DNA of 64,000 nucleotides from Coriaria nepalensis. Its lineage: Eukaryota; Streptophyta; Magnoliopsida; Cucurbitales; Coriariaceae. Below, piece after piece: positions 23,353 through 35,939 of this stretch (position 1 is the stretch's first letter; the number at the start of each line of letters is the position of its first letter). The translations under genes were made by a program, and so were the position numbers. Below the pieces are notes generated by a model. It had not been told where the DNA came from, did no database searches, and worked only from the letters and a program-made list of their open reading frames with translations. The stretch is from positions 1,562,501-1,626,500 of the forward strand of contig CP114484.1 of the NCBI GenBank assembly GCA_027186245.1. The letters run 5' to 3'.

Positions 23353-25852
23353 TTAAGATTTCATTATTTAACACATTTCAACAAAAACTCTTATATCTCA
23401 TTATTTAAAATTTAAAATAAAATAAATTAGCTCATTTAATAAAATAAAAAAATAATTTCATTAGAGTGATCACGGTTTTCAAACCGCTCATAGTCGGAAA
23501 ATTTCGTGTAAATTTATAAAATATTAATAATTTCAAAAAAATATTTAATGAGATTTACATAATAATTAAGGAGTTTTGACTAACTCTTATTTATTCACGG
23601 TTCCTTCTTCCACTGAATTATGAGTGTCGAATTTATTAGTGTATAATAATCATGTCCGAATTTAAAAAATCACATATATTATAGAAATTAATAAAAAAAA
23701 TTAAACAGAAAACTAATGAATTTCTAATATAATTACTAAATAAATCTTCTTCAAACACATTCATATATTTTATAAATGCAATTCAAATAATTATTTATTA
23801 AATCCTACGATAACTCCTGCATAGCTACCTAATAAACTATATGATATAATAAAGATTTCAAATAATAACATATTGTTTCCTAACAAAAACTCCTTATCAA
23901 AACTTGACATATGTGTATAAAGAAGCCATCATGTTAATTACATCTTAAGAGTTCTAGAACTACTTAATTGCGTGGTTCTCTAAGATTAGATGTTTGCCAC
24001 CAAATTAGGTGGAGGAGGAAAGACTAATTAGAGAAGAGATAGTGTGTGAAAATTCGTGTTAAAGTAGTTAACCCTTTTCTATGTCACCTTTCCATTATTC
24101 GTAAACATATTTGAATATTCAACAAAATAACCACTACTCTCATCATTCTCCCCCTCCCCCTTGCTATGCTTCTTTCTAATAATCTGAATCACCTCCCCTA
24201 GTATTATTGCTGAAAGTTTTTTGCTCTTCTACTTCAATAATTTTTCTATACGGTTTTAAGTAAACTAACGAATATAATTGTGAAATATTTTTTATGGATC
24301 AGATCATTTATTATACGAGAGTAATATTTATAAATATGAATGAAATTTGATTAATTAGCACGTAGCCGTAGATGATGCCGATTAAAATATAAATTATATA
24401 CTATATTATAAAATATGGTGGAACGCATTATTGAATATACATGTATACCTCTTTCACAAAGACTGTCATGGCATTGGCTTACAGATTTTAAAATTTTCTT
24501 ACATCTCTAAGATCCCATAACAAGCACATTGCAGGAGTAATCTGATCCTGAAGTGGGTAAGGTGGATTAGCATAAACTGAATTCTAATTGGTCCAAATTG
24601 ATTTAAATTTTCTCGATTAATATTAAACTATATACCTATAAAATCAACTTTACTAATTAAGTATTAGCGTAGTTTCTTCCTTAAGATATAAGTAAGCATG
24701 CATCTCAAGAGTTTGTTAATTTAGCATTATGATTTAAACATATACATGCAGTATCATGATTAAGGAGTTTTGTGTGTATCATGAATCTGAATGTAATTTG
24801 TGACCCTAATCGTGATGATGTGGAAAACATTATGGTCCCTTTAGATTGGACAAATGCCATGGCATGTGTTGGCAGCCAAGAGTTTTCAAAACTCTTATCT
24901 CCCAATCAGTTTCATGGTATTGATCTCCACGTTTTTCAAAATTGTGAATGGTAAGAAAACGGGTGCAGCTAAAAAGTAAAAAGAGAAAAAAAAAAATGGT
25001 AAAACGGATTTGACACTTGTATCACTGTTCAATGAGCAAAATGTATCTCATATTGTTTTATTTTATTGTTTAGGTAACTTCCCATGTAGTCCATTTCTTT
25101 ATGATTTCATGAATCAGTCCTTTCATTCTCGGTAACAATGATGGGTGGCGGATGGCCGCGGAGGATGATGGTGGTAGTGAAGGGTGGTAAAGGGCGACGA
25201 TGGCGGCCGAGGATGACGTGTAGGGGCCGAATGGTGATCATGGTTGTGGTAATGATAGTGACAATAAAAGTAATATATAAAATATTAGTGATAATAATAT
25301 TTAAAAGTTAGATGGATCTACTCTTATTTAATTTTATATTAATTAATATTATTTTTGATAAAATTAAATAATTATACATATGCATAATTTATTAGTGAAT
25401 AAAACTAACTAACGGCTTCGCAAAAGTAGAGCCGAATACCAGATCGATAAACTGAATAAGATTAATTAATCAACCCCGTGTTTAGTCCGACAAATAAACC
25501 GGGCTTCTAGATTCATTGTATGAAGTCCTTATCACTTGAACTAAGTGATCAAACTTACAATCCGATTAATTTTGTGTATCTATTACATGAGAACGTTATA
25601 TAGTGTTATGGATATCTTACAATGTGCTGAAATAGTTGAAACCTAATTCTTCCATTTATCCCAAGCAACTTAAAAAAGCCTTTCGGTGTCTTAAAGAGTC
25701 GGCATGCATGCGTATAAAGCTTGAGCCCAAATGAAGAGCCGTATCTCTCAAAGACCAATTATTCTTTGGAATTAAGAGATAAAGTACATAATTTAGTTAT
25801 GGGCATTACTGTAGATACATGTACTAGATTGTGATTTGTATTTGGAAACTTT

Positions 25853-25854
<2 letters not shown>

Positions 25855-25883
<29 letters not shown>
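25855..25883. repeat. (TA)n microsatellite
   Basis: An uninterrupted TA dinucleotide run of about 29 nt. Confidence 0.95.
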
Positions 25884-25887
<4 letters not shown>

Positions 25888-26887
25888 CAATTTGAACATG
25901 AATAAAAAAAGACTCGTAACATTAGTTGGGTACTCATGAACTTGTCTTGGTACTGTTTTTTGGAGACAGTTGTTAATTAACTCACTTTTAAAGCAATTAA
26001 TTAGAGGTGTCAAGCTCTATAAACAAATATTAACTACTTTCAGGTTTCCATATCAGATCATTAACTCCATGGCTTCGAAGACTATGTACTCGACATGGAC
26101 ATGGATGCCTCTGCAGGACGATGAACCTCGGATGACTCGTCTAGTCGTCTAGGGACGATCTCGGTCCCATAATCGTCTCGAGATATTCAGTAAGATGAAA
26201 TAAGTCGTTTACATGTTTACGGTCATGCTTTTCCAAGAATTATTCAGACATCTCTATTGACCAAGGGAAACCTGACTTACTAAAGAAGTTGGTTTGGATT
26301 GATGAAGAGCTTTGTGATGGATGTATGGTCCAGCATTGATAACAAATTATTCGTTATTGAATATAACTAGTCTAAGAGCTAGTCTAGGTTTTGTGATCAG
26401 GTCAACTTGACCCAGGCATCATGGAGATTCAGACATGTATGATGCATGTATGTATGTAAACTCCAATCGATCTATTTCCCTGTCAAGTAATTTTTATTAT
26501 AAGTCCACTATCCCCACCTAATAGAAGAGAGAAAAAAAAAAAAAGAGAGAATAATAATGCGAAAAAAAAAAGTTCATATGATTTTTTTAAAAAATATTAA
26601 TGTAAATGATTTTAAAATTGGTCTCGATTCTATTATTATTACCGATATCATAATCTTATCGATAATGAGATTAAACGTGTCTTTGTATATAATTATATAT
26701 AATATTTAATATAGTAATTTTTTTGATAATTTAATATATAATGCATATATAATTATACCCCGACTTAACTTTATCAAAGTCATCCTTAATTCTTAATTAC
26801 CGTAAAAAATCTCATTAAACTTTCAGGAATCGAACTGCCTAATATATGTATTACATATATAAGAGCACTAGCATATTACTCATATAA

Positions 26888-26911
26888 ATATATATATATA
26901 TATATATATAA
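26888..26911. repeat. (TA)n microsatellite
   Basis: An uninterrupted TA dinucleotide run of about 24 nt. Confidence 0.9.
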
Positions 26912-27109
26912 TAGTGTGATAAAGACACCAACCACTAAATTTTTGCAAGCAAATTTCGAAGAAAAAAAATAGGATAAGAGAGTGGGAATGCAACAGAGTT
27001 TCTTTTCGGTGGGTCTATGACTCTATATAGAACAAGACAATAACTTGCTATAAAAAAAAAAAAAAAATCTAACTTGATCTGTATTAACATATTTAATTAT
27101 AAATAATAG

Positions 27110-27172
27110 ATAAATAAATAAATAAATAAATAAACAAATAAATAAATAAATAAATAAATAAACAAATAAATG
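27110..27172. repeat. (TAAA)n microsatellite
   Basis: About 63 nt of TAAA tetranucleotides with two TAAACAAA interruptions. It creates long meaningless open frames on the minus strand. Confidence 0.95.
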
Positions 27173-27333
27173 AAATTGAAGAGTTGGAAGAAAAAGATGG
27201 TTGAATCGTGGTGATATCACGGGGATAAGAAAATAAATGATGAAAAAGCAAGTTAGTGTAACGCCATAGGTGAAGAGTGTAATACACCATAACCCCATTA
27301 CCAGACAGCACAGTGTGACCATCATATTCAATT

Positions 27334-27335
<2 letters not shown>

Positions 27336-27364
<29 letters not shown>
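27336..27364. repeat. (TA)n microsatellite
   Basis: A TA dinucleotide run of about 29 nt. Confidence 0.9.
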
Positions 27365-27368
<4 letters not shown>

Positions 27369-28679
27369 GATTTCATAATATTTATTATTAATCTGTTTTC
27401 TTATTGTGACCAAGTACATAATTAAATTACTACAATATGCACAGTGCATCCATTACATGTATACATAGTTTTCCATCTACATAATTAATTAATTATTTAG
27501 TACTTATCAGATATTGTGGTCTCTTATAAGTGGTATGTAATGTAGCTACGTTTCGGTTTGGTGTTACATTAGTTTTACTTGGAATTACTTATAAATGTAT
27601 ATATTTATACATTATATGTATATGACGTGGGGAAAGTAATATAAATGCATTTGGACATAATCAATAAGTAATAGGTAAGACTATGGTTACTTTTCACACC
27701 TTATGGTAGAAACTATTTTAAAAAAATGGATTCGTAATATCCGCGAACCTAAACAATAAATTATCATAATCGTCATTTTGATATTATGAGTATTTGGATT
27801 CATAGATATTTAGTATTTTGAATAAAATAAAAGGAAGAACAAATTATACCGAGCTCATAGTTTCCTTCAAGTTTCAGACGAAACTCCACCTATTTTCCTT
27901 TACCACCGTAGTTGCCACTGTCTCATGATGGTATAGTCCCTCACCGTCACTCGAGCTCTATCCTTGATTCACACTATCGACAACTCGAACATTGGATTCA
28001 AGTTTAATTGATTCAACTCTTGAATAAAATAAATGGAGAATAAGAAAATTATTCTCTCTCTCTCCCTCTCTCTCCTCCTTCTACTTAGGCGGCATGCTTC
28101 ATAATGAGAAGCCCTAGGATTTTGTGCTTTTATATAAGGGCACGAGCCTTTTAGGTCTTTAGGCCTCTAAGGTCTGATTAATCAAGTTGATTATATTTGG
28201 ATTTCTTATGATTCATTTTAATTATCATTTTCAAAAATTAAAATAATATTTTATTTCCTAATTAAATTCTAATTTTAAATGGTAAAAATATAGACTTTAA
28301 TTTTAACCTTGTTCGTGGTCCGTTTAGATGCATCAACATTTTAATGACCTAATAGATCTTATTTTGACCAAAAAAATATTTTATAAATATTGGTATGATT
28401 TAATGAATTAAACTAATTAATGATTTAATTATTTAAATTAAGTTTATCATAAACAAGTTAAAATTCTCTAGTTTAATATGTATGATGTATCATCCCTCCT
28501 GCTTGAAGGGGCCCACTCGGTCCAAGCCGAATCCAAGGTTGTGGGGCCTATCTAATCGGACTCGACCACATGGAGCATCCTTAGTTGCACTGATCTAGGT
28601 TGAGGTCGGCCTTCGACCAAAGGCATGGGTTTCTCAAGTTGGCTCAACCTTGTTAGGCCTAAAGAGCCCTGGCCAATTC

Positions 28680-28793
28680 AAGTTGGGCTTGGCTCATAAA
28701 TTATTATGATTATTATTATTAAAATTGGCTTTTAAGTTGGGCTTGGCCCATAAATTATTATTATTATTATTATTATTATTAAAATTGACTTGG
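28680..28793. repeat. Two-copy tandem repeat with (ATT)n core
   Basis: Copy one (28680-28733) and copy two (28734-28793) both start AAGTTGGGCTTGGC, continue CATAAATTATTAT, run through an ATT tract and end AAAATTG. The second copy has a longer ATT tract. This is a recent local duplication of about 54-60 bp. Confidence 0.85.
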
Positions 28794-29084
28794 AAATTGA
28801 AAATTACTTGCCAATTTCCAAACAATATATAAGATTTCAATTCACGCCAATTTGGACCAACTAAGGAGGCAATTCCGTAGACCTCAACAACTTTTATTTT
28901 GTTTTTGGCCAAAAAAAAAGAAAGAAATGAAAGAAATGCGTACATCCCACACCACGTGAAAGAAACGTGCTGTTCTATGTATATATGTAATCAGTACAAT
29001 GATCTTATTTCCGATTCGTTTCTCTTCCTATTAAATCTGAGAACCTAAAGCCCAGAGAGAGAGAGAGAGAGGGAGGGAGAAAAC

Positions 29085-30253
29085 ATGTCCGAGATAGTCA
29101 ACGAGGCCTGGAGAAAATATCTTCTTCAGCTTCAGAATCACCCTCTACGAACCAAGGTTTCTTTCCTTTCCCTTTTCTTTGGATTATTACCCATCATTCA
29201 TTTATTTACTTATTTAATCATATGATCATGATTTTGAATTGGATTTTTTCTTACGGATTTTGTTTTAGGCAATCACTGCAGGGGTTTTAGCTGGATGCAG
29301 TGATGCTATTGCCCAGAAAATTTCTGGTGTCAAAAAGCTTCAATTGAAAAGATTGCTTCTTCTTATGGTATACAGTTCTCTCTTATTCATGTCTTGATTC
29401 TCTCTGTTTCTGTGATCTCTGTTTGGAAACAGGGAAAATAATGGTGGGTTTCATGAGACCAGAAAAATCGCACCTTTAGTCTCTATATTGCCTTGGTTTG
29501 CAGCTCTATGGCTTCGCATATGGAGGTCCATTTGGTCATTTCCTTCACAAATTGATGGATAAAATTTTCAAGGGAAAGAAAAGCAATGAGACTGTTGCAA
29601 AGAAGGTGAGAAGACTCTCATACCTCATCGTAATGTGTACTTATAAAGATAACAAATCCTTTGTTTCTTTAGGTATTGCTGGAACAGATGACTTCTTCGC
29701 CATGGAACAACATGTTTTTCATGATGTATTATGGCTTGGTAGTTGAAGGTATATACGTATACATATATATATATATAGATATATATACGAACATATGCAT
29801 GTAAAAATCTAATCTTGTTTTTAATGTTTCGTTAAGATTAAGAATACGGTTTTTGTAATCCAACAGGGCGATCATGGGGTTTAGTGAAGAGCAAGGTTCG
29901 AAAGGACTACCCTTCCATTCAATTGACTGCTTGGAAGGTATTATTCGTGACTATCATCATCTTCATTCATACAGTTTATATAGTTTTTATTATCGCCATC
30001 TTCATTCATCAGTTCTGGCCAATCGTGGGATGGGTGAATTACCAGTACATGCCTCCGCAATTCCGAGTTATCTTCCACAGCTTCGTCGCTTCCTGCTGGT
30101 ATATCCAGAGCTCCTGTTATCATCATCCCTTTTTTATAATTCTCCAATTTTCCAGATTACATGTTAATTAATGGATTATACAATTTGATTGCTTGTTTCA
30201 GGGGAATCTTTCTTAATCTCAAGGCAAGAACAGCTGCTGTTAAGAAGGACTAG
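29085..30253 (+). CDS. PMP22: Peroxisomal membrane protein PMP22 (Mpv17/PMP22 family)
   Basis: A small integral membrane protein of peroxisomes, family Mpv17/PMP22. Exons are 29085-29156, 29269-29367, 29504-29605, 29673-29748, 29867-29937, 30013-30098 and 30202-30253, all with GT-AG introns, giving 185 residues against about 190 for Arabidopsis PMP22. Family landmarks are present: W-KYLLQLQNHPLRTKAITAG, LYGFAYGGPFGHFLHK, QMTSSPWNN, and the C-terminal signature W-NYQYMPPQFRV-FHSFVASCWGIFLNLKAR. About four hydrophobic helices fit the family. The fifth intron (29938-30012) is only 75 nt; read through, it opens a hydrophobic frame that soon ends, so I treat it as an intron. Confidence 0.93.
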
Positions 30254-30591
30254 ATCTAGATATTATAATTTAGATTGATTGGAGATTTCTTTTTAGTAAT
30301 TTGATTTGAAGAACAGTCCAGTTTGCTTGTCGTGTTATCTGTTTCATTAGGCCGAAGACATCATGTTATATGAACTTCATTTCTGTTTCAAGTCATTGAG
30401 ATTGTGATAGATGCTTTTGGTTCAAGTAAGAATGGAACATAGAAATGAGCAAATTCGTAAATCGAGAATGAAACTGCATGTCGTACATGGGAAAATGACA
30501 TGCCGACAAATCGTTCTACACTAATCTGATTTTGATTGACACCTCTTTTCTCTCTTAGATAGCTAATAGAATTAGAAATACATGCAACAAC

Positions 30592-30622
<31 letters not shown>

Positions 30623-30639
30623 CATAATCCATTGCAATG
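30254..30639. other. Intergenic, tail-to-tail PMP22/small protein
   Basis: The stretch contains 3' untranslated sequence of both genes and a (GA)n run at about 30594-30617. Nothing else seen. Confidence 0.5.
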
Positions 30640-31005
30640 TCACATTTGAATCCATCCAGCGAGTTGAGTAGGATTGACAATACCAGGTACGTGGGCACCT
30701 TCGGTCTTCAGAATGCTCGCCACCTCAGCGTAATTCTGGTGCTCCTTCTTTGCCCTCGCCTCCTCCCTTTCCTTCTTCGTTCTCCTCGACTCCGCCGTGG
30801 AGGGAGCCAAGATCACTGCCTCTGCCCGCGCCGAATCGAACCTCTGCCCTAGCAGAGTTCCTCTCGTCAGAAATTCGTAAGCCATGTAACCGGCTAACAG
30901 CCCATTTTTCTCTAGAGTCGGCTCCTCTCCCGAGCTCAAGCCTTCTCGCTCCTTGCGCTTTCTCGAACCTCCAGGTGTCACGATCATATGCCGCCGCGAG
31001 CTCAT
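30640..31005 (-). CDS. Small uncharacterised plant protein (121 aa)
   Basis: A single-exon frame of 121 residues. The N-terminus MSSRRHMIVTPGGSRKRKERE is basic and suggests nuclear targeting. The middle (NGLLAGYMAYEFLTRGTLLGQRFD) is the most ordered part, then an Ala/Glu/Lys/Arg-rich helix, and a C-terminal block NYAEVASILKTEGAHVPGIVNPTQLAGWIQM. The distinctive ends and mixed codon composition argue that it is a real gene. It resembles a plant-specific small family that I associate, without certainty, with EDA6-like proteins. A minus-strand (CT)n leader lies near 31223-31243. A possible leader intron runs from about 31161 to 31020, with GTGAGC donor and AAAG acceptor. Function unknown. Confidence 0.65.
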   Translation of the reverse strand: MSSRRHMIVTPGGSRKRKEREGLSSGEEPTLEKNGLLAGYMAYEFLTRGTLLGQRFDSARAEAVILAPSTAESRRTKKEREEARAKKEHQNYAEVASILKTEGAHVPGIVNPTQLAGWIQM

Positions 31006-32843
31006 TCTAGCCTTTCATCATGCCACGTCATACATGGGCAAAGAAAACTGTATATAGGGTGGGAATCAGAAAACTGTAATTTCGTATGAAGAAATTGAAA
31101 ATGACCGAAATGCAAAAATATTACTTATATATGTATCGGATTAAAGAAACAAAGAGCTCACCGCCGGTAGGCTGAGGAGTCAGAAAGAGAAAGAGAGGGA
31201 AGGGGTTTATAGATCGAGAAGCTCAGTTAGAGAGAGAGAGAGAGCTAATGAGGCATTGGAATGGTAATGGTCCAACAAGTATAAATATACGGGGGTTAAG
31301 TTTTCGACGGATATAACAGGAAAAATTCTTGGATTTGGATTTTGGGCCTAGTGGTTATGCATTGCTTAGAGTAGGAGAATGGTGGGTAAAAAATGGCGGC
31401 AAGAAGAACAGTTATATTGGGCCAAATAGATGGGTCCGTTAAAGAAGCTTAACGGTTTTAACCAAGATGATGGGCCTGGAGGATGTTATATATTGGAGGG
31501 AAGGGAAGATCGCGGCGGGCATTTAAACCGACCGAACACGACACGATTCTCTGGTGGTTAAAAAAACAATAAAACGGGCCTGGCCCAAGATAATGAATAA
31601 ATTGTACAAATTGGGCCCTCATTTAATGATGGGCTCACACTGATGCACCTCTGATCTCCTTCACGCGGTATGCGTGCTCTCAATTTTTCCATGTAAAACT
31701 CAATTGGAAAAGAAAATGAAGAGAAAAAAATGAGAAGAAAGAAAAAGCAAAGAGCATGCACATGGGCAAATCAATTGACGTTAATATATGAATGCCTTCC
31801 TCGTGACGGCAGTTGACAAAAACGGGGGAGGAGGGGAGGAGAGGAGAAGAGAAGAAGCTTTCAAACTGGGCCATGGACTTTCGCTGTCCGAACGAAGAGG
31901 GTAAAAGTCATAAAACTATGATTAAAGTTGTTTCAACTATTCCTTTTCCTTTTTTTTTAATCATAGAAATTCTTCCGTTTCAAGAGTAATTAACTTGTAA
32001 GAAAATTGATGCACAAATCTTCTCTATGTTCACACCTTGAGCTTTCAGAAAGTGAAACTTTCACTACTGTTCAAGCTTTGAAAAGAAACACAACGAGAAA
32101 GCAGAAGCGAAGGCGGTGATTATTGCGGCCCTTTGGATTCTTGTTGGTGCATCATATAGAAATAGTAGGGAGGGAGAAAATCAAGAGAGCTTTTTTGGTG
32201 ACAAATGCTCGGTGGTAGAGATGATGTTTCGTGGGCTCGGTCAATGCTTTTTGTCAAGCAAAAGGTACTCTTTCTCTCTCTCTCTCTCTTGTTTTCTTTA
32301 TCCCCTTCCTCTTCTTCTCTTTCTGGAACTGTTGCCGATCGCATTTGTTGCTCTGGGTTATGTTTTTCTTGCTGCATTTTGCTGTTTGATTTTGTTGAAT
32401 GTTGTGAATTCATCTGGGTTCAGCTGGAATTTTCTGGGTATCTTCTGTAATTCGTGTTCTCACCTTGTCTAATTTGGATTTTTTTTTTAAGGGTGTTTAA
32501 AATTTGGGGCTTATGAATTTGGCGAGTTTGTGAAGTGGGATTTCCTTAAATTGATAAATTTTTCTAAATATGAACAGAAGATCTTGAAATATCCGAAATT
32601 TTTATATGATGTAATTGACTTAAAATATTTTGTCAACAGAAACTTGATTGAATTATCTTATTTTCTTTATCCAACTAGATCTTACTTTAGTGGTTCAAGG
32701 ATCTAATATTTCCCTACTTGAATTTATGCTAACTTGAGCTGCCAGTTTAGATTCAAAGCTTAGTTCATAAGCTACTCCTAATTTCGGGTTATCTTGCTTG
32801 AATACTATCTACTTTAGGAGAATCTCAAGTGGAGTGATCCAGA
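31006..32843. other. Divergent intergenic region and leader of the NPGR2-like gene
   Basis: The left part is the promoter and leader of the small minus-strand gene, with a TATATTTA motif near 31280-31291 on that strand and several GGGCC/GGCCC elements at 31415-31615. The right part, from about 32050, is the promoter and leader of the NPGR2-like gene. A leader intron 32265-32817 fits: GGTACT donor next to a (TC)n run, ACTTTAG acceptor. Confidence 0.4.
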
Positions 32844-35401
32844 ATGAGAACTAAATATTGGATGAACGACCGAGCATTCAACCTTAGAAGCAAATTCCAG
32901 AAGATGATAAAGTGCATATGGTCAGGCAATCAGTTAAAAGTAAACGAAATGGTGGAGAACTCCTCAGAATCCTTAGCAACTAGAGACTATTCAGCAAGTG
33001 GTTATTCATCTCGAACCGGAGAAGTGGAAACAACAAAAGTGGATACAAGCAACATCGAAGAGGCTGAGTCTTCTCTTAGGGAGAGTGGTTTTCTTAACTA
33101 TGAGGTACAATCCTAAATAAGTAGTTCATCATCTCTTTTTGTCTCTCTAATCTCAATTTTTTTTTGCTATTGGTGCACCTTTTTTGAATGTTGGTAGGAG
33201 GCAAGAGCTTTGCTAGGAAGGCTAGAGTATCAAAAGGGTAACATAGAAGGTGCCCTTCAAGTATTTGAAGGAATAGATATTTCCGCTGTTACTCCTCGTA
33301 TGAAAGTTTGCATCTCTAGAAAATGCGAACAGAATAGACGCCGTTCTCAAAGCGATGCTCTCCCTACTATGTCCATGCATGCTGTTAGTTTACTTTTAGA
33401 AGCAATCTTCCTTAAGGCCAAATCATTCCAGGGTTTGGGAAGGTTTTCAGGTATGCTTCATCTCCATTGCTAGATCCTTTCAAAAAGTTATCATTTTTTT
33501 CTATTATTTTTTTATTCTTTTAATGTTAATATGCCTGAAATATTATTGCAGATGCGGCTCAATCATGCAAAGTTATATTGGACACTGTTGAATCGGCATT
33601 ACCTGAAGGCTTGCCGAAAAATTTTTATTTCGACAGTAAATTACAAGAGACTCTAAGCAGGGCAGTGGAGTTGCTCCCAGAGTTGTGGAAACTTTCTGGG
33701 GCCCTCCAGGAATCTATCTTGTCATACAGGCGGGCCCTCCTTTATCATTGGAATCTGGATGTGATAACCACTGCTAAGATTCAGAAGGAATTTTCCGTCT
33801 TCCTTCTTTACAGTGGTTGTAATGCAAATCCTCCGAATCTTGGATCACAGATGGAAGGATCATTTATTCCGAGAAACAATTTAGAAGAGGCTGTTCTTCT
33901 GTTACTGATTCTGTTAAGAAAGTATATTCTCGGAAGGATCGTGTGGGACCCATCGATCATGGATCACCTTTCATTCGCTCTCTCTGTTTCAGGGGACTTA
34001 ACAGCATTAGCACATCAAGTCGAACAGCTGCTTCCTGGAATTATAGAGAGGCAAGAGAAATATTTCACTCTTGCTCTCTGTTACTTTGCAGCAGGTGAAG
34101 ATATGGTTGCTTTGAATCTCTTGAGAAATTTTTTGAAGGACAGGGAGAGTACTAATTGCATACAGGAACTGTTGCTTGCTTCTAAACTTTGTGGGGAGAA
34201 TTCAGTTTTTCTCGATGAAGGTACTGGTTATACTCACAAAGCGATTTCTAAATTGAATGGAAAATGCGACAAGAAATTACGCATGGCAAATTGCTTACTG
34301 GGGATTTTATTGTCTGCTCAATCCCGGTCAGTTGTTTCCGATTCAGAGAGGGTGTTGAAGCAATCCGAGGCACTTCAAACCCTGGAAAATGCAGAGAAAA
34401 TGATGAGGGAAAAAGATCCTTATATCCTTTTTCATCTTTGTCTTGAACATGCAGAGCAAAGAAAATTGGATATTGCGCTTTATTATGCAAAAGCGTTAAT
34501 GAAACTTGATGTAGGGTCTAATGTGAAAGTGTATGCGCTTTTGGCACGAATTTTATCGGCTCAAAAACGATTTGTTGATGCTGAGACTGTGATTAATGCT
34601 GCCCTTGATCAGACTGGAAGGTGGGACCAAGGAGAGCTTTTGCGAACCAAAGCTAAGCTTCAGATTGCACAGGGCCGGATAAAGAATGCCATTGAGACTT
34701 ATACTCATCTTCTTGCTGTTCTTCAAGTTCGGAATAAAAGTTTTTCTGTTTGGAAGAAACTTCCCAAGGTATAGTGTTTGCTTGATTCAGACTAGGCATA
34801 AATGATCTGATCATAGTAATTTTTATTTACCTTTTCTCCGTGCATTACAGGATAAGAGAAACCTAGATAGAAGCCTGGAAATGGAAACATGGCATGATTT
34901 GGCTAACATCTATACAAGTTTATCTCAATGGCGTGATGCAGAGGTCTGTCTTTCGAAATCTCGGCTCATCAATCCTTATTCCGCTTCTAGATGGCACTCC
35001 ACAGGTAAAGGGAAAAAAAAGTCACTTGGATTACTTCTTTAGTATCAAAATATAGAACCTTAACTTGGTTAATGATTCTCTTAGGTTTATTGTACGAGGC
35101 AAAAGGAGTTAAACAAGAAGCTCTGAGGGCATATATGAAAGGGTTGGATGTGGACCCCACCCATGTCCCGAGCTTGATAGCTACTGCTTGCATTCTCAGA
35201 CAGCTCAGTAGCCAGTCATTGCCTTCCATGAGGAGCTTGCTCACTGATGCGCTTAGACTAGATCGAACTAACCCTTCTGCTTGGTATAATCTTGGGCTGA
35301 TCTATAAAGATGATGCTGGGGCATCTTCAATAGAGGTTGCTGAATGCTTTGAGGCTGCTACTCTTCTTGAAGAATCCGCACCTATTGAGCCGTTTCGATG
35401 A
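32844..35401 (+). CDS. NPGR2: TPR protein NPGR2 type (NO POLLEN GERMINATION RELATED)
   Basis: NPG/NPGR proteins are TPR scaffolds that bind calmodulin and serve as TTC7-like subunits of the PI4K-alpha1 complex at the plasma membrane. Exons are 32844-33104, 33198-33450, 33552-34768, 34851-35004 and 35085-35401, phases 0, 1, 0, 1, giving 733 residues, the usual family length. The N-terminal part (KFQKMIKCIWSGNQLKVNEM) and the exon 2 block (EARALLGRLEYQKGNIEGALQVFEGID) identify the family. TPR-like helical pairs run through exon 3 and are clearest at the C-terminus (WHDLANIYTSLSQWRDAEVCLSKS, LLYEAKGVKQEALRAYMKGL, AWYNLGLIYKD). A short upstream frame may overlap the start (see findings). Assignment to NPGR2 rather than NPGR1 is from recall. 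Confidence 0.9.
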
Positions 35402-35939
35402 AGACTTCATCTCAGGAAAAAGCTGAAAACTCTGTAAACTTGTATATAACAAAAATTGCTGATGTATATGTTGGTTAGAACGATATTGTTTACCTGTCCA
35501 TATATTATCATTGCTTCCTTTGCAATTTGTTTGGCTTTGTATCATCCGTTTGTATTTCTTAGCTTGGTGATGTTTACGATTAAGAAATTTTCTGGAAAGA
35601 GATTAAATTAAAATTTTATTTAATGAGAATAAATTATGTGGTATTTAATTTAATGAGATTAAACCACAATTATAATTTTTTTTTCCCCATATTGGTTGGA
35701 TACGGGTTTAGCGGATGGACAAAGCCATCAGCATCTAAGTCCAACCTTGTGTTTTAGTTAGTACGGAAAACAGTAAAACTTGAAGCATTAAAATTGCCTT
35801 CAAAATGATGGAAGTTAAGAAAGATTTTCTAAGACCATGACGGAGAGCTGCCCCATGAAACAGCCACTACCAATTTATGTTCTCGACTAGTGTACATATT
35901 CGACGCCTAGTAGTCAATACAATCCTTGCCTCGCCGAGT
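35402..35939. other. Intergenic, tail-to-tail NPGR2-like / U2AF-like
   Basis: Convergent 3' ends. A short AT-rich direct repeat (TTTAATGAGA-TAAA) occurs at about 35617 and 35650. No gene seen. Confidence 0.5.

Larger units (their letters stand above)
23353..29084. other. Gene-poor AT-rich intergenic DNA (right part)
   Basis: No supported gene. It contains four simple repeats and a tandem duplication listed separately, and a GC-richer patch at 25136-25255 made of GGTGG/GGCCG/GATGATGG words with no protein I recognise. A 60-codon frame at 24772-24954 has more balanced composition than its surroundings but no recognisable domain. TATATAT at 28980-28986 and a GA tract at 29053-29080 are probably promoter and leader of PMP22. 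Confidence 0.45.

Noticed and set aside
24772..24954. 60-codon plus-strand open frame with fairly normal composition
   Set aside because: No recognisable domain, no splice partners, and AT-rich DNA on both sides; too short to support. I also checked the hairpin-like GCCATGGC area against microRNAs I know and found no match.
27023..27449. Minus-strand open frames of about 100-118 codons
   Set aside because: Created by (TAAA)n and (TA)n microsatellites.
29938..30171. Alternative PMP22 frame reading through the fifth intron
   Set aside because: The fifth exon joins the sixth to restore the family C-terminus; read-through gives extra hydrophobic residues and a different end.
32116..32472. 118-codon open frame before the NPGR2-like gene
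   Set aside because: It begins at a non-ATG codon, runs through the CT-rich leader intron and has no domain.
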